A DNA stretch of 10,700 nucleotides from Rickettsiales bacterium UBA1997 (GCA_002335845.1 DDCV01000017.1:1-10700), one strand, 5' to 3'; positions 1-8,052 are shown, counted from the stretch's first letter. Numbers and translations are program-made. The notes: generated by a model not told the origin, from the letters alone.

Positions 1-20
1 ATTGACGGATCTGGGTTTAA
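1..20 (+). repeat. 20-bp sequence repeated inverted at the far end
   Basis: The first 20 bases, ATTGACGGATCTGGGTTTAA, match the reverse complement of 10667-10686 at 19 of 20 positions. The distant copy forms the -35 region of the fabD promoter. This copy also carries TTGACG, but 17 bases further on it has GACTTT rather than a -10 box, so it is not an obvious promoter. It lies just outside or at the edge of the IS1 remnant. It may be a genomic repeat, an IS end, or a displaced promoter fragment; sequence upstream of the window would be needed to tell. Confidence 0.55.
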
Positions 21-46
21 CATAGACTTTACTAGCAAAAAATATC

Positions 47-763
47 ATTGAGTTTGAAATGAAGCTTTTAACTCAATAAATCAAGCTATGAAATGTCTAA
101 AATGTTCCAGTATTAATGTTTGCAACAATGGTAAAATGCAAGGAATGCAGCGCTATAATTACACAAAAGGCAGAAGCTCTAAAGACAAATCATTAAAAAT
201 GATTGGCCTTAGAATTATATTTAGAAGGGCTGGGATTTAGGTCAATAGGCAGACTTATAAAGGTTAGTCATATCAGTGTTTTCAATTGGATTAAGCAATA
301 TGGTCAAAATCTGGATTTATTACAAAATGACCATGCAATATGTGTTGCCAAGATAGATGAAATGCATAGCTACATTGGTTCAAAAAAAACGCAATCTGGA
401 TCTGGATTGCAACTTGATAGATATGCAAAAGAATTCGTCAGTCTCACTATTGGCGATAGATCAACAAAAACTGGAAAAGAGCTTTGGAGGGGAGTAAAAG
501 ATAGGGCTAAAGGATTTATTGTGACCGATTACTGGAGGCCTTATGAAAAATTCGTTCCAAGAAATAAACATACTCAATCTAAAGCCTTAAACCTACACAG
601 TTGAAGGTTACAATAGTTTATTTAGACATTTCCTGGCGGGAATGAGAAGAAAAAGTAAGTGCTACAGTAAATCACAAGAAATGCTTGAATATTCTGTAAA
701 ATTACTCATGATGAAGGAAAATGGGCTATTATCTATGTTAGATTAACAATACTCAAACTATAA
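47..763 (+). mobile_element. Degenerate IS1-family insertion sequence
   Basis: The element is recognised by its transposase remnant (88-746). Its size, about 0.7 kb, suits IS1. The ends are uncertain. A 7-bp inverted match, AGTTTGA at 51-57 against TCAAACT at 753-759, sits at the expected distances outside the transposase and is the best candidate for terminal repeats, but it is short. No convincing 8-9 bp target duplication flanks it. An 8-bp inverted repeat, ATTGAGTT at 47-54 and AACTCAAT at 70-77, also lies inside the left end and could form a leader hairpin. The boundaries are estimates; the identity as an IS1-like element is firm. Confidence 0.5.
88..746 (+). pseudogene. IS1-family transposase, frameshifted remnant
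   Basis: Reading across frames gives an IS1-type transposase of about 218 residues, apparently once a single ORF. The parts are an N-terminal CxxC half zinc finger (MKCLKC), a helix-turn-helix (LEGLGFRSIGRLIKVSHISV) and a DDE catalytic domain. Catalytic candidates are Asp at 356-358 (KIDEMHSYIG), Asp at 527-529 (VTDYWRPYEK) and Glu at 603-605 (TVEGYNSLFRHF), the last with an Arg seven residues on. Four single-base indels break it: an extra base near 202, a lost A in the A8 run at 382-389, an extra T near 415, and an extra base near 584-590. Between the second and third, the correct frame reads IWIWIA, a family signature. The second zinc-finger pair is destroyed: expected RYNCTKCGR is RYNYTKGR, with one Cys to Tyr and one Cys codon missing. 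The longest open piece (203-604) starts at TTG and lacks the catalytic Glu. It cannot encode active transposase. Confidence 0.9.
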
Positions 764-797
764 AGGATAGCCTAGTATATTTAAAAAAAATAATTGC

Positions 798-856
798 ATT
801 AATACCTTTTGGCTCGAATATCGATATTTATGATATTTTGTTTGAATGGTATTAAT
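798..856. repeat. Imperfect hairpin with ATTAATACC/GGTATTAAT ends
   Basis: The outer arms ATTAATACC (798-806) and GGTATTAAT (848-856) pair perfectly over 9 bp. Inside, AATATC and GATATT can form a second stem, and AATATCGATATT is itself a 12-bp palindrome. The AATACC/GGTATT ends recall the palindrome downstream of mrcA (5202-5236). It may be a degraded palindromic repeat or part of the old IS surroundings. Confidence 0.5.
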
Positions 857-867
857 TATCTATGAAA

Positions 868-914
868 GTTATTTTTTTAATCTTTGCGCCGGGTGCAAAG
901 ATTAAAAAAATAAC
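868..914. repeat. Perfect 20-bp stem hairpin with 7-nt loop
   Basis: The left arm GTTATTTTTTTAATCTTTGC (868-887) and the right arm 895-914 are exact reverse complements, separated by the 7-base loop GCCGGGT. Beyond the stem, ATGAAA on the left and TTTCAT on the right could extend pairing across a small bulge. The stem is mostly A/T, and no uninterrupted T tract follows at once on either strand, so it is not a textbook terminator. It could act as a bidirectional terminator insulating uvrD from the IS, or be a small palindromic mobile repeat. Confidence 0.8.
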
Positions 915-920
915 ATTTTT

Positions 921-948
921 CATCTTTAAAATTTTTAAATTTAAGATG
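921..948. repeat. Small imperfect palindrome upstream of uvrD
   Basis: CATCTT (921-926) pairs with AAGATG (943-948), and the A/T-rich interior (AAA/TTT tracts) continues the pairing with one or two bulges. It follows the strong hairpin at 868-914 by six bases and lies 70 bp before the helicase start, so it could sit in the helicase promoter or leader. Confidence 0.45.
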
Positions 949-1017
949 AAGCAGCATCACTATTAAGAACTCTATCACATTATAGCAACATAAGCAATAG
1001 CAGAAATTTAAAACCTA

Positions 1018-3162
1018 ATGACATTTTCTAATCTAAATCAAGAGCAAGCAGATGCGGTGCAAACTACCGATGGTCCCCTTTTAGTTTTAGCAGGAGCGGG
1101 CACGGGCAAAACTCGAGTTTTAACCTCGCGCATTATCAATATTGTTAATTCACACTTAGCCTCGCCAATGCAAATTTTGGCGGTAACTTTTACCAACAAG
1201 GCTGCCAAAGAGATGAAGGAAAGAATGGCGCGCGAAATTGGTGATCAGGTTAATAATTTATGGGTCGGCACTTTTCACTCGGTGGCGGCCAAAATTTTGC
1301 GCAGGCACCCTGAAATTGTTGGCTTAGGCTCTGATTTTACAATTATTGACGCTGATGATCAGGGTCGGCTTTTAAAGCAAATTTTGGCTGATTTTAATAT
1401 TGATACCAAGCAATTTCCAGCCAAAGCTTATTTGGGCAAGATTTCACGCCTCAAGGATGCGATGGCTTTTCCACAAAATGTCAAAGAAGACGAATCTGGC
1501 GGATTACCGAAGCTAAAAGCAATTTATGAATCTTATCAAACCCGCCTAAAAGCTATGAACGGTGCAGATTTTGGCGATTTGCTGCTTTATAATATCGAGA
1601 TTTTTAAAAACGCTCCCAATATTTTAGCTTATTATCAAGATAAATTTCGCTATATTTTAGTTGATGAATATCAAGATACCAACTCCAGCCAATATCAATG
1701 GTTATTATCACTAGCAACTTTGCATCAAAATATTTGCTGCGTTGGCGATGATGATCAATCGATTTATAGCTGGCGTGGCGCTGATATTAAAAATATTTTG
1801 CGCTTTGAGGAAGATTTTGCTGATGCTAAAATTATCAGATTGGAGCAAAATTATCGCTCTACTTCTAATATTTTAGACGCCGCTGATTCGGTGATAAAAA
1901 ATAACAAATCAAGACATGGTAAAAAGCTGTGGACCGAAGTGGGGCAAGGATCAAAGGTGACATTAGCAGCTTTTATGGATGACAGATCTGAAAGCGCTTT
2001 TGTGGCTAATAAAATTGCTGATATCTTGGCGGCTAATAAAATAAAAGCTGATGAAATTGCAGTTTTAGTGCGCGCTGGCTATCAAACTCGATCTTTTGAA
2101 GAAGCCTTTATTTCTGTATCAATACCTTATCGAGTGATTGGTGGCATGAAATTCTATGAGAGAATGGAGGTGAGAGATTCAGTCGCTTATATGAGAATTT
2201 GCGCCAATTTAAATGATGATTTAGCGCTGAATCGCATTATCAACAATCCCAAAAGAGGAGTTGGATCAACAACAATTGCCAATATTTTGCAATATGGTCG
2301 CCAAAATGATATTTCTTTTTTTGCCGCAATTAAAGAGTTGCTACAAAATGGCGATATTAAAGGTAAAGCCAAAGATTCTTTGCAGGATCTTATTAATAAA
2401 ATTGCTAGCTACAATGAACAAATTAATGATGCGAGCTTGGGTGAAATGGCCAAAAATATTTTGCAAGATTTTGGCTATATCAATATGTGGGAAAGTGAAA
2501 ATAGTGTTGAATCCAAAGGTCGCCTAGAAAATATCAATGAATTTATTAATAGTCTTGATGATTTTTCAACCATGACTGAATTTTTAGAATATATTTCTTT
2601 GGTTGAAGCCAAGGATGAAAGAAATGTTAGCGGTGAAGCGGTTAATATTATGACAATTCATGGTGCTAAGGGCTTAGAATTTGACATGGTTTTTGTGCCG
2701 GGTTTGGAAGATGGAGTTTTTCCAAGCGGAAAATCTATTGAAGAAAAAAATGGCGTTGAGGAAGAAAGAAGGCTTATGTATGTGGCAATAACTCGTGCTA
2801 AAAAAGATTTGATTTTATCCTATGCTAAAAGTCGTTATGTTTATGGCTCCATGCAGACGCAAATTCCATCAAGATTTCTTAAAGAGTTGCCACAAAATCA
2901 AATTGATATGCAAGATGCTTCGCGAAATAACTTTTCCCATTTCTCAGGCTTAGAAAATGATTTTTCCCAAGGCTATGGTAAGTTTATTGCTAAAAAACCT
3001 AACTATAAAGATGTCACTGATTCTATGGAAGGTAAGCGCATTTTTCATCAAAAATTTGGCTATGGTACAGTGATTGAAGTGAATGGCAATAAGCTTTCAA
3101 TTAATTTTGAGAAAACAGGTAGTAAAATATTGATGAAAGATTTTGTGTCTTTGGCTGATTAA
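1018..3162 (+). CDS. uvrD: UvrD/PcrA-type ATP-dependent DNA helicase
   Basis: A superfamily 1A 3'-5' DNA helicase of 714 residues, a normal length. In this family it unwinds DNA in nucleotide-excision and mismatch repair, and clears stalled RNA polymerase or recombinase filaments. The helicase motifs are in order. Q motif LNQEQ is near residue 6, Walker A AGAGTGKT at 25-32, motif Ia AVTFTNKAAKEM at 55-66, and GTFHS near 84. Walker B is VDEYQD (215-220), followed by GDDDQSIYSWRGAD (243-256), EQNYRST (276-282), TIHGAKGLEFD (546-556) and YVAITRAKKD (588-597). The C-terminal segment (about 672-710, FHQKFGYGTVIEVNG) is the Tudor-like RNA-polymerase-binding fold of UvrD/PcrA. No key residue is missing. 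The ATG at 1018 puts the Q motif at the usual distance from the N-terminus; no Shine-Dalgarno is visible. It stands alone, converging on glmS. A pcrA label would be equally defensible. Confidence 0.96.
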   Translation: MTFSNLNQEQADAVQTTDGPLLVLAGAGTGKTRVLTSRIINIVNSHLASPMQILAVTFTNKAAKEMKERMAREIGDQVNNLWVGTFHSVAAKILRRHPEIVGLGSDFTIIDADDQGRLLKQILADFNIDTKQFPAKAYLGKISRLKDAMAFPQNVKEDESGGLPKLKAIYESYQTRLKAMNGADFGDLLLYNIEIFKNAPNILAYYQDKFRYILVDEYQDTNSSQYQWLLSLATLHQNICCVGDDDQSIYSWRGADIKNILRFEEDFADAKIIRLEQNYRSTSNILDAADSVIKNNKSRHGKKLWTEVGQGSKVTLAAFMDDRSESAFVANKIADILAANKIKADEIAVLVRAGYQTRSFEEAFISVSIPYRVIGGMKFYERMEVRDSVAYMRICANLNDDLALNRIINNPKRGVGSTTIANILQYGRQNDISFFAAIKELLQNGDIKGKAKDSLQDLINKIASYNEQINDASLGEMAKNILQDFGYINMWESENSVESKGRLENINEFINSLDDFSTMTEFLEYISLVEAKDERNVSGEAVNIMTIHGAKGLEFDMVFVPGLEDGVFPSGKSIEEKNGVEEERRLMYVAITRAKKDLILSYAKSRYVYGSMQTQIPSRFLKELPQNQIDMQDASRNNFSHFSGLENDFSQGYGKFIAKKPNYKDVTDSMEGKRIFHQKFGYGTVIEVNGNKLSINFEKTGSKILMKDFVSLAD

Positions 3163-3209
3163 TACCAAATCCAATATTTAATAGAAATTTAAGTCAGGAA
3201 TTGGCGTAA

Positions 3210-3246
3210 TGCAGTTAAAAATTAACTAGTTAGTGCGCGGGTTAAT
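3210..3246 (+). repeat. 37-bp interspersed repeat, copy A
   Basis: This copy begins TGCAGTTAAAAATTAACTAG and ends GTGCGCGGGTTAAT. It is 35/37 identical, in the same orientation, to 8095-8131. It is built from alternating AGTTAA and TTAACT half-sites plus a GTGCGCG core. It ends six bases before the glmS stop codon in the 89-bp uvrD/glmS convergent gap. Read on the minus strand, just after glmS, ATTAAC and GTTAAT can form a 6-bp stem followed by TTTT, so it may double as a weak glmS terminator. Confidence 0.8.
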
Positions 3247-3251
3247 AAAAT

Positions 3252-5093
3252 CTACTCCACAGTTACAGATTTTGCTAGATTTCTAGGTTGATCAATATCG
3301 CTACCCTTGTACAGCGCGACATAGTAGGCCAAAAGCTGCATTGATATTATTGGTAATAATGCCTCTTCAATAATGCCGCTAATATTGCCAGTGATAATAG
3401 CTTTCTTGCTATATTTAGCAAAACGACTTACTCCCGTTTTGTCGCTTAAAACTATTAATTTCCCGCCCCTAGCATTTACTTCAGCAGCGTTGGATAGTGT
3501 TTTTTCAAATAATTCGCTAGATTCATTGCGTGGAGCAACAACTATTACTGGCATTTTTTTATCAATTAACGCAATAGTTCCATGCTTTAATTCACCAGCT
3601 GCTATGCCGTGAGCATTGATGTAAGAAATTTCGCGCAATTTTAGAGCTGACTCAAGAGCCGTAACATATGAAAGGCCGCGACCAATATACAAAGCATCTT
3701 TTGATTTGGAAAGTGATTTAGCTATTGATTTAATTGGCTTTATTGCCTCATCTTTTAGCAAATCTTGCATTTTTATACCACATTCCAAAAGCTGCCTAAT
3801 AAAGCCCTCTTTTTGTTGCTGCGATATTTTTTCTTTTATGTCGGCAAAATGAATAGCAAATAATGATAATATAGCAATTTGTGCCGTGTAAGCTTTGGTT
3901 GAAGCTACGCCAATTTCTGGGCCAGCAACAGTGCGAATAACCAAGTCAGAAAGTTGAGCCATGGAGCTAAAAGGGGCGTTAACAATTGATAGAATTTTTT
4001 GATTATTAGCCTTAGCATATTTTAAGGCAGCCAGACTATCGGCAGTTTCGCCCGATTGCGAGATAAAAATCATCATATTATTATCATGAAAAACATTTTT
4101 GCGATAGCGAAATTCTGAAGCAATATCAACTTCAACTGAAATCTGCGCCAATTCCTCAATAAGATATTTGGCTGACATGCCCGCATAATATGAAGTTCCG
4201 CAAGCAATGATAGTAATTTTCTCAATCTTTTTAAGATCAAAAGGAAAATTGGAAAGGTGAATGGAATTATCGCTTAAATTGATATAGGTTTGCACAGTTT
4301 CTTCAATAACTCGTGGCTGTTCAAAAATTTCTTTAAGCATAAAGTGATCAAAGCCATCTTTGCTAATTTTAGCCTTGCTTGATTGAATAGTTTTAATTGG
4401 GCGCTTGATGTCTTGATTATTTTCATCAAAAATAATTATTTTATCTTTATAAATTAAAGCAAAATCACCATCTTCAAGAGTGATTATTTTATCACTATAT
4501 TCACTGAGCGCATAATAATCAGAAGATATGTAATTCTCGCCTTTTCCTACTCCAATTACAAGAGGCGAACCTTTCTTAGCAACCGCAATAACATCTTTTT
4601 GCTCTTTAAATAGCACGCCCAAAGCAAAAGTTCCCTCCAAATCTTGACAGGCTTTTATTAGCGATTTTCTAATATCATTTTCTTTGTCAAAGTGATATTC
4701 TATTAGATGTGGAATAACTTCGGTATCTGTTTGACTTAAGAAATTAGACTTTTTCTTGTCTAGCTTTCGTTGAATCTCTTGATAATTCTCAATAATACCA
4801 TTGTGAACCACGCAAAAACGCGGAGAATTATGAGGATGAGCATTTATTTGACTAGGAATTCCATGAGTTGCCCAGCGGGTATGGCCAATAGCAATGTTGG
4901 AAAACAGATTAGTTTTATATAATGATTCTTGTAGATTGACTATCTTACCTCTTTCCTTAACTACCTTAAAAACGCCATCTGTTAAACCACAAATTCCTGC
5001 AGAATCATAGCCTCGATATTCAAGCTTTTTTAAGCCATCTAGCGTAATATTAACTGCATTTTCACTACCAACAGCCCCAACAATGCCACACAT
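3252..5093 (-). CDS. glmS: Glutamine-fructose-6-phosphate aminotransferase (GlmS)
   Basis: Converts fructose-6-phosphate and glutamine to glucosamine-6-phosphate and glutamate, the committed cytosolic step to UDP-GlcNAc, peptidoglycan and lipopolysaccharide. It has 613 residues, the usual length. The N-terminal class II glutaminase domain starts MCGIVG, so Cys2 is the nucleophile once Met is removed. It continues with EYRGYDSAG (25-33), GHTRWATHG (70-78), HNGIIENY (97-104) and SQTDTE (120-125). Two sugar-isomerase (SIS) domains follow: IACGTSYYAG (296-305), SQSGETADS (345-353) and VASTKAYTAQ (396-405), then GELKHG (500-505). Lys485, Glu488, His504 and the near-C-terminal Lys608 match the isomerase residues of E. 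coli GlmS. AHGI at 494-497 stands where E. coli has AEAY, an unusual variant beside the active-site helix. The ATG start is fixed by Cys2. No glmS ribozyme is evident in the leader. It is downstream of mrcA by 263 bp and may have its own promoter. Confidence 0.97.
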   Translation of the reverse strand: MCGIVGAVGSENAVNITLDGLKKLEYRGYDSAGICGLTDGVFKVVKERGKIVNLQESLYKTNLFSNIAIGHTRWATHGIPSQINAHPHNSPRFCVVHNGIIENYQEIQRKLDKKKSNFLSQTDTEVIPHLIEYHFDKENDIRKSLIKACQDLEGTFALGVLFKEQKDVIAVAKKGSPLVIGVGKGENYISSDYYALSEYSDKIITLEDGDFALIYKDKIIIFDENNQDIKRPIKTIQSSKAKISKDGFDHFMLKEIFEQPRVIEETVQTYINLSDNSIHLSNFPFDLKKIEKITIIACGTSYYAGMSAKYLIEELAQISVEVDIASEFRYRKNVFHDNNMMIFISQSGETADSLAALKYAKANNQKILSIVNAPFSSMAQLSDLVIRTVAGPEIGVASTKAYTAQIAILSLFAIHFADIKEKISQQQKEGFIRQLLECGIKMQDLLKDEAIKPIKSIAKSLSKSKDALYIGRGLSYVTALESALKLREISYINAHGIAAGELKHGTIALIDKKMPVIVVAPRNESSELFEKTLSNAAEVNARGGKLIVLSDKTGVSRFAKYSKKAIITGNISGIIEEALLPIISMQLLAYYVALYKGSDIDQPRNLAKSVTVE

Positions 5094-5201
5094 AATATAT
5101 TGATTAAAATTATTATCAAATTCTACTTTTTGCTAAAATATTATTAACCAGCACACTAGCTGCTTAATATTTTAATAAAAAGATGAAGCTAAAATTTAAT
5201 A

Positions 5202-5236
5202 AATACCAACCTATTTTAAAAATGGTTTTTGGTATT
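5202..5236. terminator. AATACCAA palindrome, possible mrcA terminator
   Basis: AATACCAA (5202-5209) and TTGGTATT (5229-5236) are exact inverted repeats. The stem can continue inward through CC/GG and ATTT/AAAT with small bulges. Read on the minus strand it lies about 120 bases past the mrcA stop and is followed by TATTAAATTTT, a broken U-rich stretch. It therefore could end mrcA transcription ahead of glmS. The distance and the imperfect U tract make this tentative; a palindromic repeat related to 798-856 is the alternative. Apart from it and the glmS leader, I see nothing in the 263-bp gap 5094-5356. Confidence 0.35.
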
Positions 5237-5356
5237 ATATAGCTTTAAAATATATGTAAATTGTAATCTTTGGTAATTTGCTAGCGGATCAAAGCCTCTT
5301 TTATACTAAGAAATATTTTAGATAAAAAGATATGAGTGAAGTGGCAAGGGATCTCC

Positions 5357-7858
5357 CTAATATATACCCATTGGCGTTGAATTTATATTTCTAGAATCAT
5401 AAGGATCAATATCTTCGCCGCGGGTATCCTCTTTATATTCATCTTCGCGCAATATACTATCACTCAATTTAAAAGCTTCAAAAAATATATTTTCACGCGG
5501 AGTTTTTGGCGTAGCAATTTTACCTGTATTTCTATCAATCTTAACAAATTTTACAGAGCTTGGGATGCGAAAAGGGGTTGACGGCTTATCTTTTAAAGCT
5601 TTTTTCATAAAATCAATAAAAACTGGCAAGGCTAATGATGATCCAGTTTCTTTTGAGCCAAGGCTTTTTGGATTATCAAATCCAATATATACGGCCGCAA
5701 CTAAATCTGGAGAAAATCCTGCAAACCAAGAGTCGTAAGAATTATTTGTGGTTCCTGTTTTACCGCCGATAATTTTATCTACTGACCTAGCCCTAATCGC
5801 CGTCCCTCTATCAACCACGCCTTGTAGCATGTATGTTATTTGATAGGCCGTGGCTGGATCAATAATTGGCTCCTTAATATCCTCTAAAAATGGTACCGCA
5901 ATATTTTTGATATCTGTATTTTGATTAATATCTAACTTACAATAGCTGCAGACTCTTGTGTCGCGACGATGGATAATTTTGCCATTACGATCTTGGATTT
6001 TTTCGATCATTTCAGGAATAATTTTTTTGCCCCCATTAACAATCATCGAATAAGCAGTAGCGAGTTTTATTAAGTTAGTCTCACTTGATCCTAAAACTAA
6101 TGAATAAATTGGTTGCGGGTCATCATTAATACCAAATTTTTTGATAGTTTTAGCAATTTCATCAAGCCCAACCTGTTGCGCCATCCTAACAGTAGTAACA
6201 TTGCGCGATTTTTCTAAGCCGACCCTAAGAGTAGTTGGTCCATAGAATTTGTCAGAATAGTTTGTTGGTTTGTATGGTGGCAAATCTGGTCCTTGATCTA
6301 GCGAAATCTCCTCATCAATAACTATTGAAGCAGGTGTAAAACCATTCTCAAGTGCCGCAATATAGCCAAAGGGCTTCATGGTAGACCCAGTTTGTCTAAA
6401 AGCTTGAGTTGCTCTATTAAATTGATTCCTAGCATCAATATAAGCTCCTGACATTGCCAAAATTCTACCTGTATGTGGATCCATCGCAATAAATGAACCA
6501 TTAACTTCAGGAATTTGTTTTAGAAAAAAGGACCTTTTATATTTAGAAAAATCAGATTCATCGCCACTTTTTTCTTCAATCACACCATCTTGCATCATCA
6601 GATGCTTTTGATCCTCCTCTACCAAAATAATATCGCCAACATTTAAAACATCTGTTGCAAAATTTGGCACTTCACCCTTTTTATCAGTATCAATATATCG
6701 CTGTGCCCACTTAAGATTGTTCAGAGTTATAAAGCCTAATTTACCATCTGAAGTTCCCAAGAAAGCTTTATCGTTGACAACTTTAAGAATTGCAGCCTTT
6801 GTCCAATCTGCTCTAAAGTCTTTTTCAGGTGTAAATGCTTCCAGATCCTGACGCCAGTTTTTTATATTTTTTATCTTAGCAAGAGGCCCACGATAACCAT
6901 GTTTAACATCATATTTTTCTATGCCATTTTGCAAGGCTTCCTGAGCAATAATTTGCAAATCTGGTTTTAGAGTTGTTTTCACTGATATACCATTTTCAAA
7001 AACATCGTCAGATCCATACATTTGCGTGAGTCTTTTTTTAACAGAGTCAGCAAAGAAATGTGCTTCGGTAATTGAATTATCTTGATTTTCGGTAAGCTTG
7101 ATTGGCTTTTGAATAGCTATATCTCCTTCTACATTATTTATAAAGCCCTCTTCTACCATTCTTGATATCACCCAATCCCGACGAATCTTAGCTTTTTCAA
7201 TATTTTTCCGAGGATCCAATCTCGAAGGCGCTTTTGGCAAAGTTGCTAAAACAGCAATTTCTTCAATTTCTAATTCAGAAATAGATTTATCAAAATAGCT
7301 TTGTGCAGCTGCAGCAACACCATAAGAGCCAGAGCCAAGATAGATCTGATTTAGATATAATTCTAAAACCTGCTCTTTACTGAAGTTGCGACTCATTCTA
7401 ATGGCTAAAATAGCCTCTTTAATCTTACGCTCAATTGTTCTATCATTGGTCAATAAGAAGTTTTTAACCACCTGCTGCGTTATGGTTGAGGCACCGCCAA
7501 ATTTATCTTCACCACTCATTGATGATGATAAATTTTGCATAGCGGTTCGAATAATAGCCACAATATCAATACCAAAATGATTATAAAAATTAGAATCCTC
7601 GGCGGCTAAAAAAGCATTTATAACATTTTTTGGAATTAGATGTATTGGTATGAATATTCTTTTTTCTTTTGAAAACTCAGTAATCAAGCTATCATCGGCC
7701 GCATAAATACGGGTTGTTATCATCGGCTTATATTCTTTAAGTTGCCGATAATTTGGCAGACCTTCGCCATAATGCTTAAATACCAAAACCAAAGATATTA
7801 TCGCCAGAATAAACATGGAAAAGCCAGCGAAGATGGTGAATTTCAAAAATTTTTTCAT
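5357..7858 (-). CDS. mrcA: Penicillin-binding protein 1A (bifunctional class A PBP)
   Basis: An inner-membrane peptidoglycan synthase that polymerises lipid II and cross-links the strands. It has 833 residues. A single N-terminal membrane anchor (about 6-28, FAGFSMFILAIISLVLVF) follows a basic start (MKKFLKF). The glycosyltransferase family 51 domain (about 50-225) shows AAEDSNFYNHFG with catalytic Glu87, GGASTITQQ (121-129), and LELYLNQIYLG (165-175) with second Glu166. An OB-like insert follows (about 320-430). The transpeptidase domain has GSTMKP with nucleophile Ser492 and Lys495, SRN at 551-553, and GGKTGTT (698-704). Thus all activity motifs are present. A CSYC pair (637-640) lies within the transpeptidase domain, and the acidic tail (about 800-820) is low complexity. 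The ATG begins the anchor directly. amiC next to mrcA is a common alphaproteobacterial arrangement. The gene should be essential or nearly so if this organism builds a wall. Confidence 0.97.
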   Translation of the reverse strand: MKKFLKFTIFAGFSMFILAIISLVLVFKHYGEGLPNYRQLKEYKPMITTRIYAADDSLITEFSKEKRIFIPIHLIPKNVINAFLAAEDSNFYNHFGIDIVAIIRTAMQNLSSSMSGEDKFGGASTITQQVVKNFLLTNDRTIERKIKEAILAIRMSRNFSKEQVLELYLNQIYLGSGSYGVAAAAQSYFDKSISELEIEEIAVLATLPKAPSRLDPRKNIEKAKIRRDWVISRMVEEGFINNVEGDIAIQKPIKLTENQDNSITEAHFFADSVKKRLTQMYGSDDVFENGISVKTTLKPDLQIIAQEALQNGIEKYDVKHGYRGPLAKIKNIKNWRQDLEAFTPEKDFRADWTKAAILKVVNDKAFLGTSDGKLGFITLNNLKWAQRYIDTDKKGEVPNFATDVLNVGDIILVEEDQKHLMMQDGVIEEKSGDESDFSKYKRSFFLKQIPEVNGSFIAMDPHTGRILAMSGAYIDARNQFNRATQAFRQTGSTMKPFGYIAALENGFTPASIVIDEEISLDQGPDLPPYKPTNYSDKFYGPTTLRVGLEKSRNVTTVRMAQQVGLDEIAKTIKKFGINDDPQPIYSLVLGSSETNLIKLATAYSMIVNGGKKIIPEMIEKIQDRNGKIIHRRDTRVCSYCKLDINQNTDIKNIAVPFLEDIKEPIIDPATAYQITYMLQGVVDRGTAIRARSVDKIIGGKTGTTNNSYDSWFAGFSPDLVAAVYIGFDNPKSLGSKETGSSLALPVFIDFMKKALKDKPSTPFRIPSSVKFVKIDRNTGKIATPKTPRENIFFEAFKLSDSILREDEYKEDTRGEDIDPYDSRNINSTPMGIY

Positions 7859-7884
7859 CGAATAAATAGTGCTTTTGTCAAAAT

Positions 7885-7913
7885 TTTATACCATTTTAGG
7901 CAAAATATTTAAG
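7885..7913 (-). promoter_or_regulatory. Candidate mrcA promoter with extended -10
   Basis: On the minus strand an extended -10 TGGTATAAA (7893-7885) is followed about 27 bases later by the mrcA ATG. Seventeen bases upstream is CTTAAA (7913-7908), a poor -35, so the extended TG motif would carry most of the recognition. A TTGACA lies downstream of it but is too close to the ATG to serve as a -35. Inferred from motifs only. Confidence 0.4.
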
Positions 7914-8052
7914 GATAAAACTATTATAAAAATCACTTATATATTATGAATATAATTCAAGATTTTTATCACAAGCTTTAAACCAAAAGATGCATCATAA
8001 ATGCTAACTTATGAGATTTAAATGATCTTTATCTAAAGATGCAAAGAGGATT

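Larger units (their letters stand above)
747..1017. other. Intergenic region with three hairpins, no gene
   Basis: This 271-bp gap between the IS1 remnant and the helicase has no open frame worth calling and no recognisable RNA gene. It holds three successive inverted repeats (798-856, 868-914, 921-948), listed separately. The last 70 bases must carry the helicase leader. A TTATAG at about 980-985 could be a -10 box, but no matching -35 was found, and no Shine-Dalgarno sequence precedes the ATG at 1018. Confidence 0.6.

Noticed and set aside
88..604. Programmed frameshift joining the two transposase frames, as in IS1 InsA-InsB
   Set aside because: Classical IS1 uses a -1 shift at an A-rich slippery site. 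Here the frame change needed near 202 is +1, a TGA lies just before the second frame, and three further indels and lost zinc-finger cysteines show decay.
2187..2527. Open frames of 61 and 88 codons inside the helicase
   Set aside because: They are out-of-frame or antisense shadows of uvrD with no protein-family features.
3373..3612. 79-codon open frame opposite glmS
   Set aside because: Antisense shadow of a conserved, intact glmS.
5094..5200. glmS ribozyme in the glmS leader
   Set aside because: The ribozyme is known mainly from Gram-positive bacteria, and this A/T-rich leader shows none of its conserved core that I can recognise.
5332..5394. 20-residue open frame starting MSEVARDLPNIYPL
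   Set aside because: It overlaps the mrcA end antisense, is very short, and has no ribosome site or recognisable family.
7386..7580. 64-codon open frame opposite mrcA
   Set aside because: Antisense shadow over the conserved glycosyltransferase domain.
7859..7880. TTGACA upstream of mrcA as a -35 box
   Set aside because: Only 17 bases separate it from the ATG, leaving no room for a -10 box and a start site.
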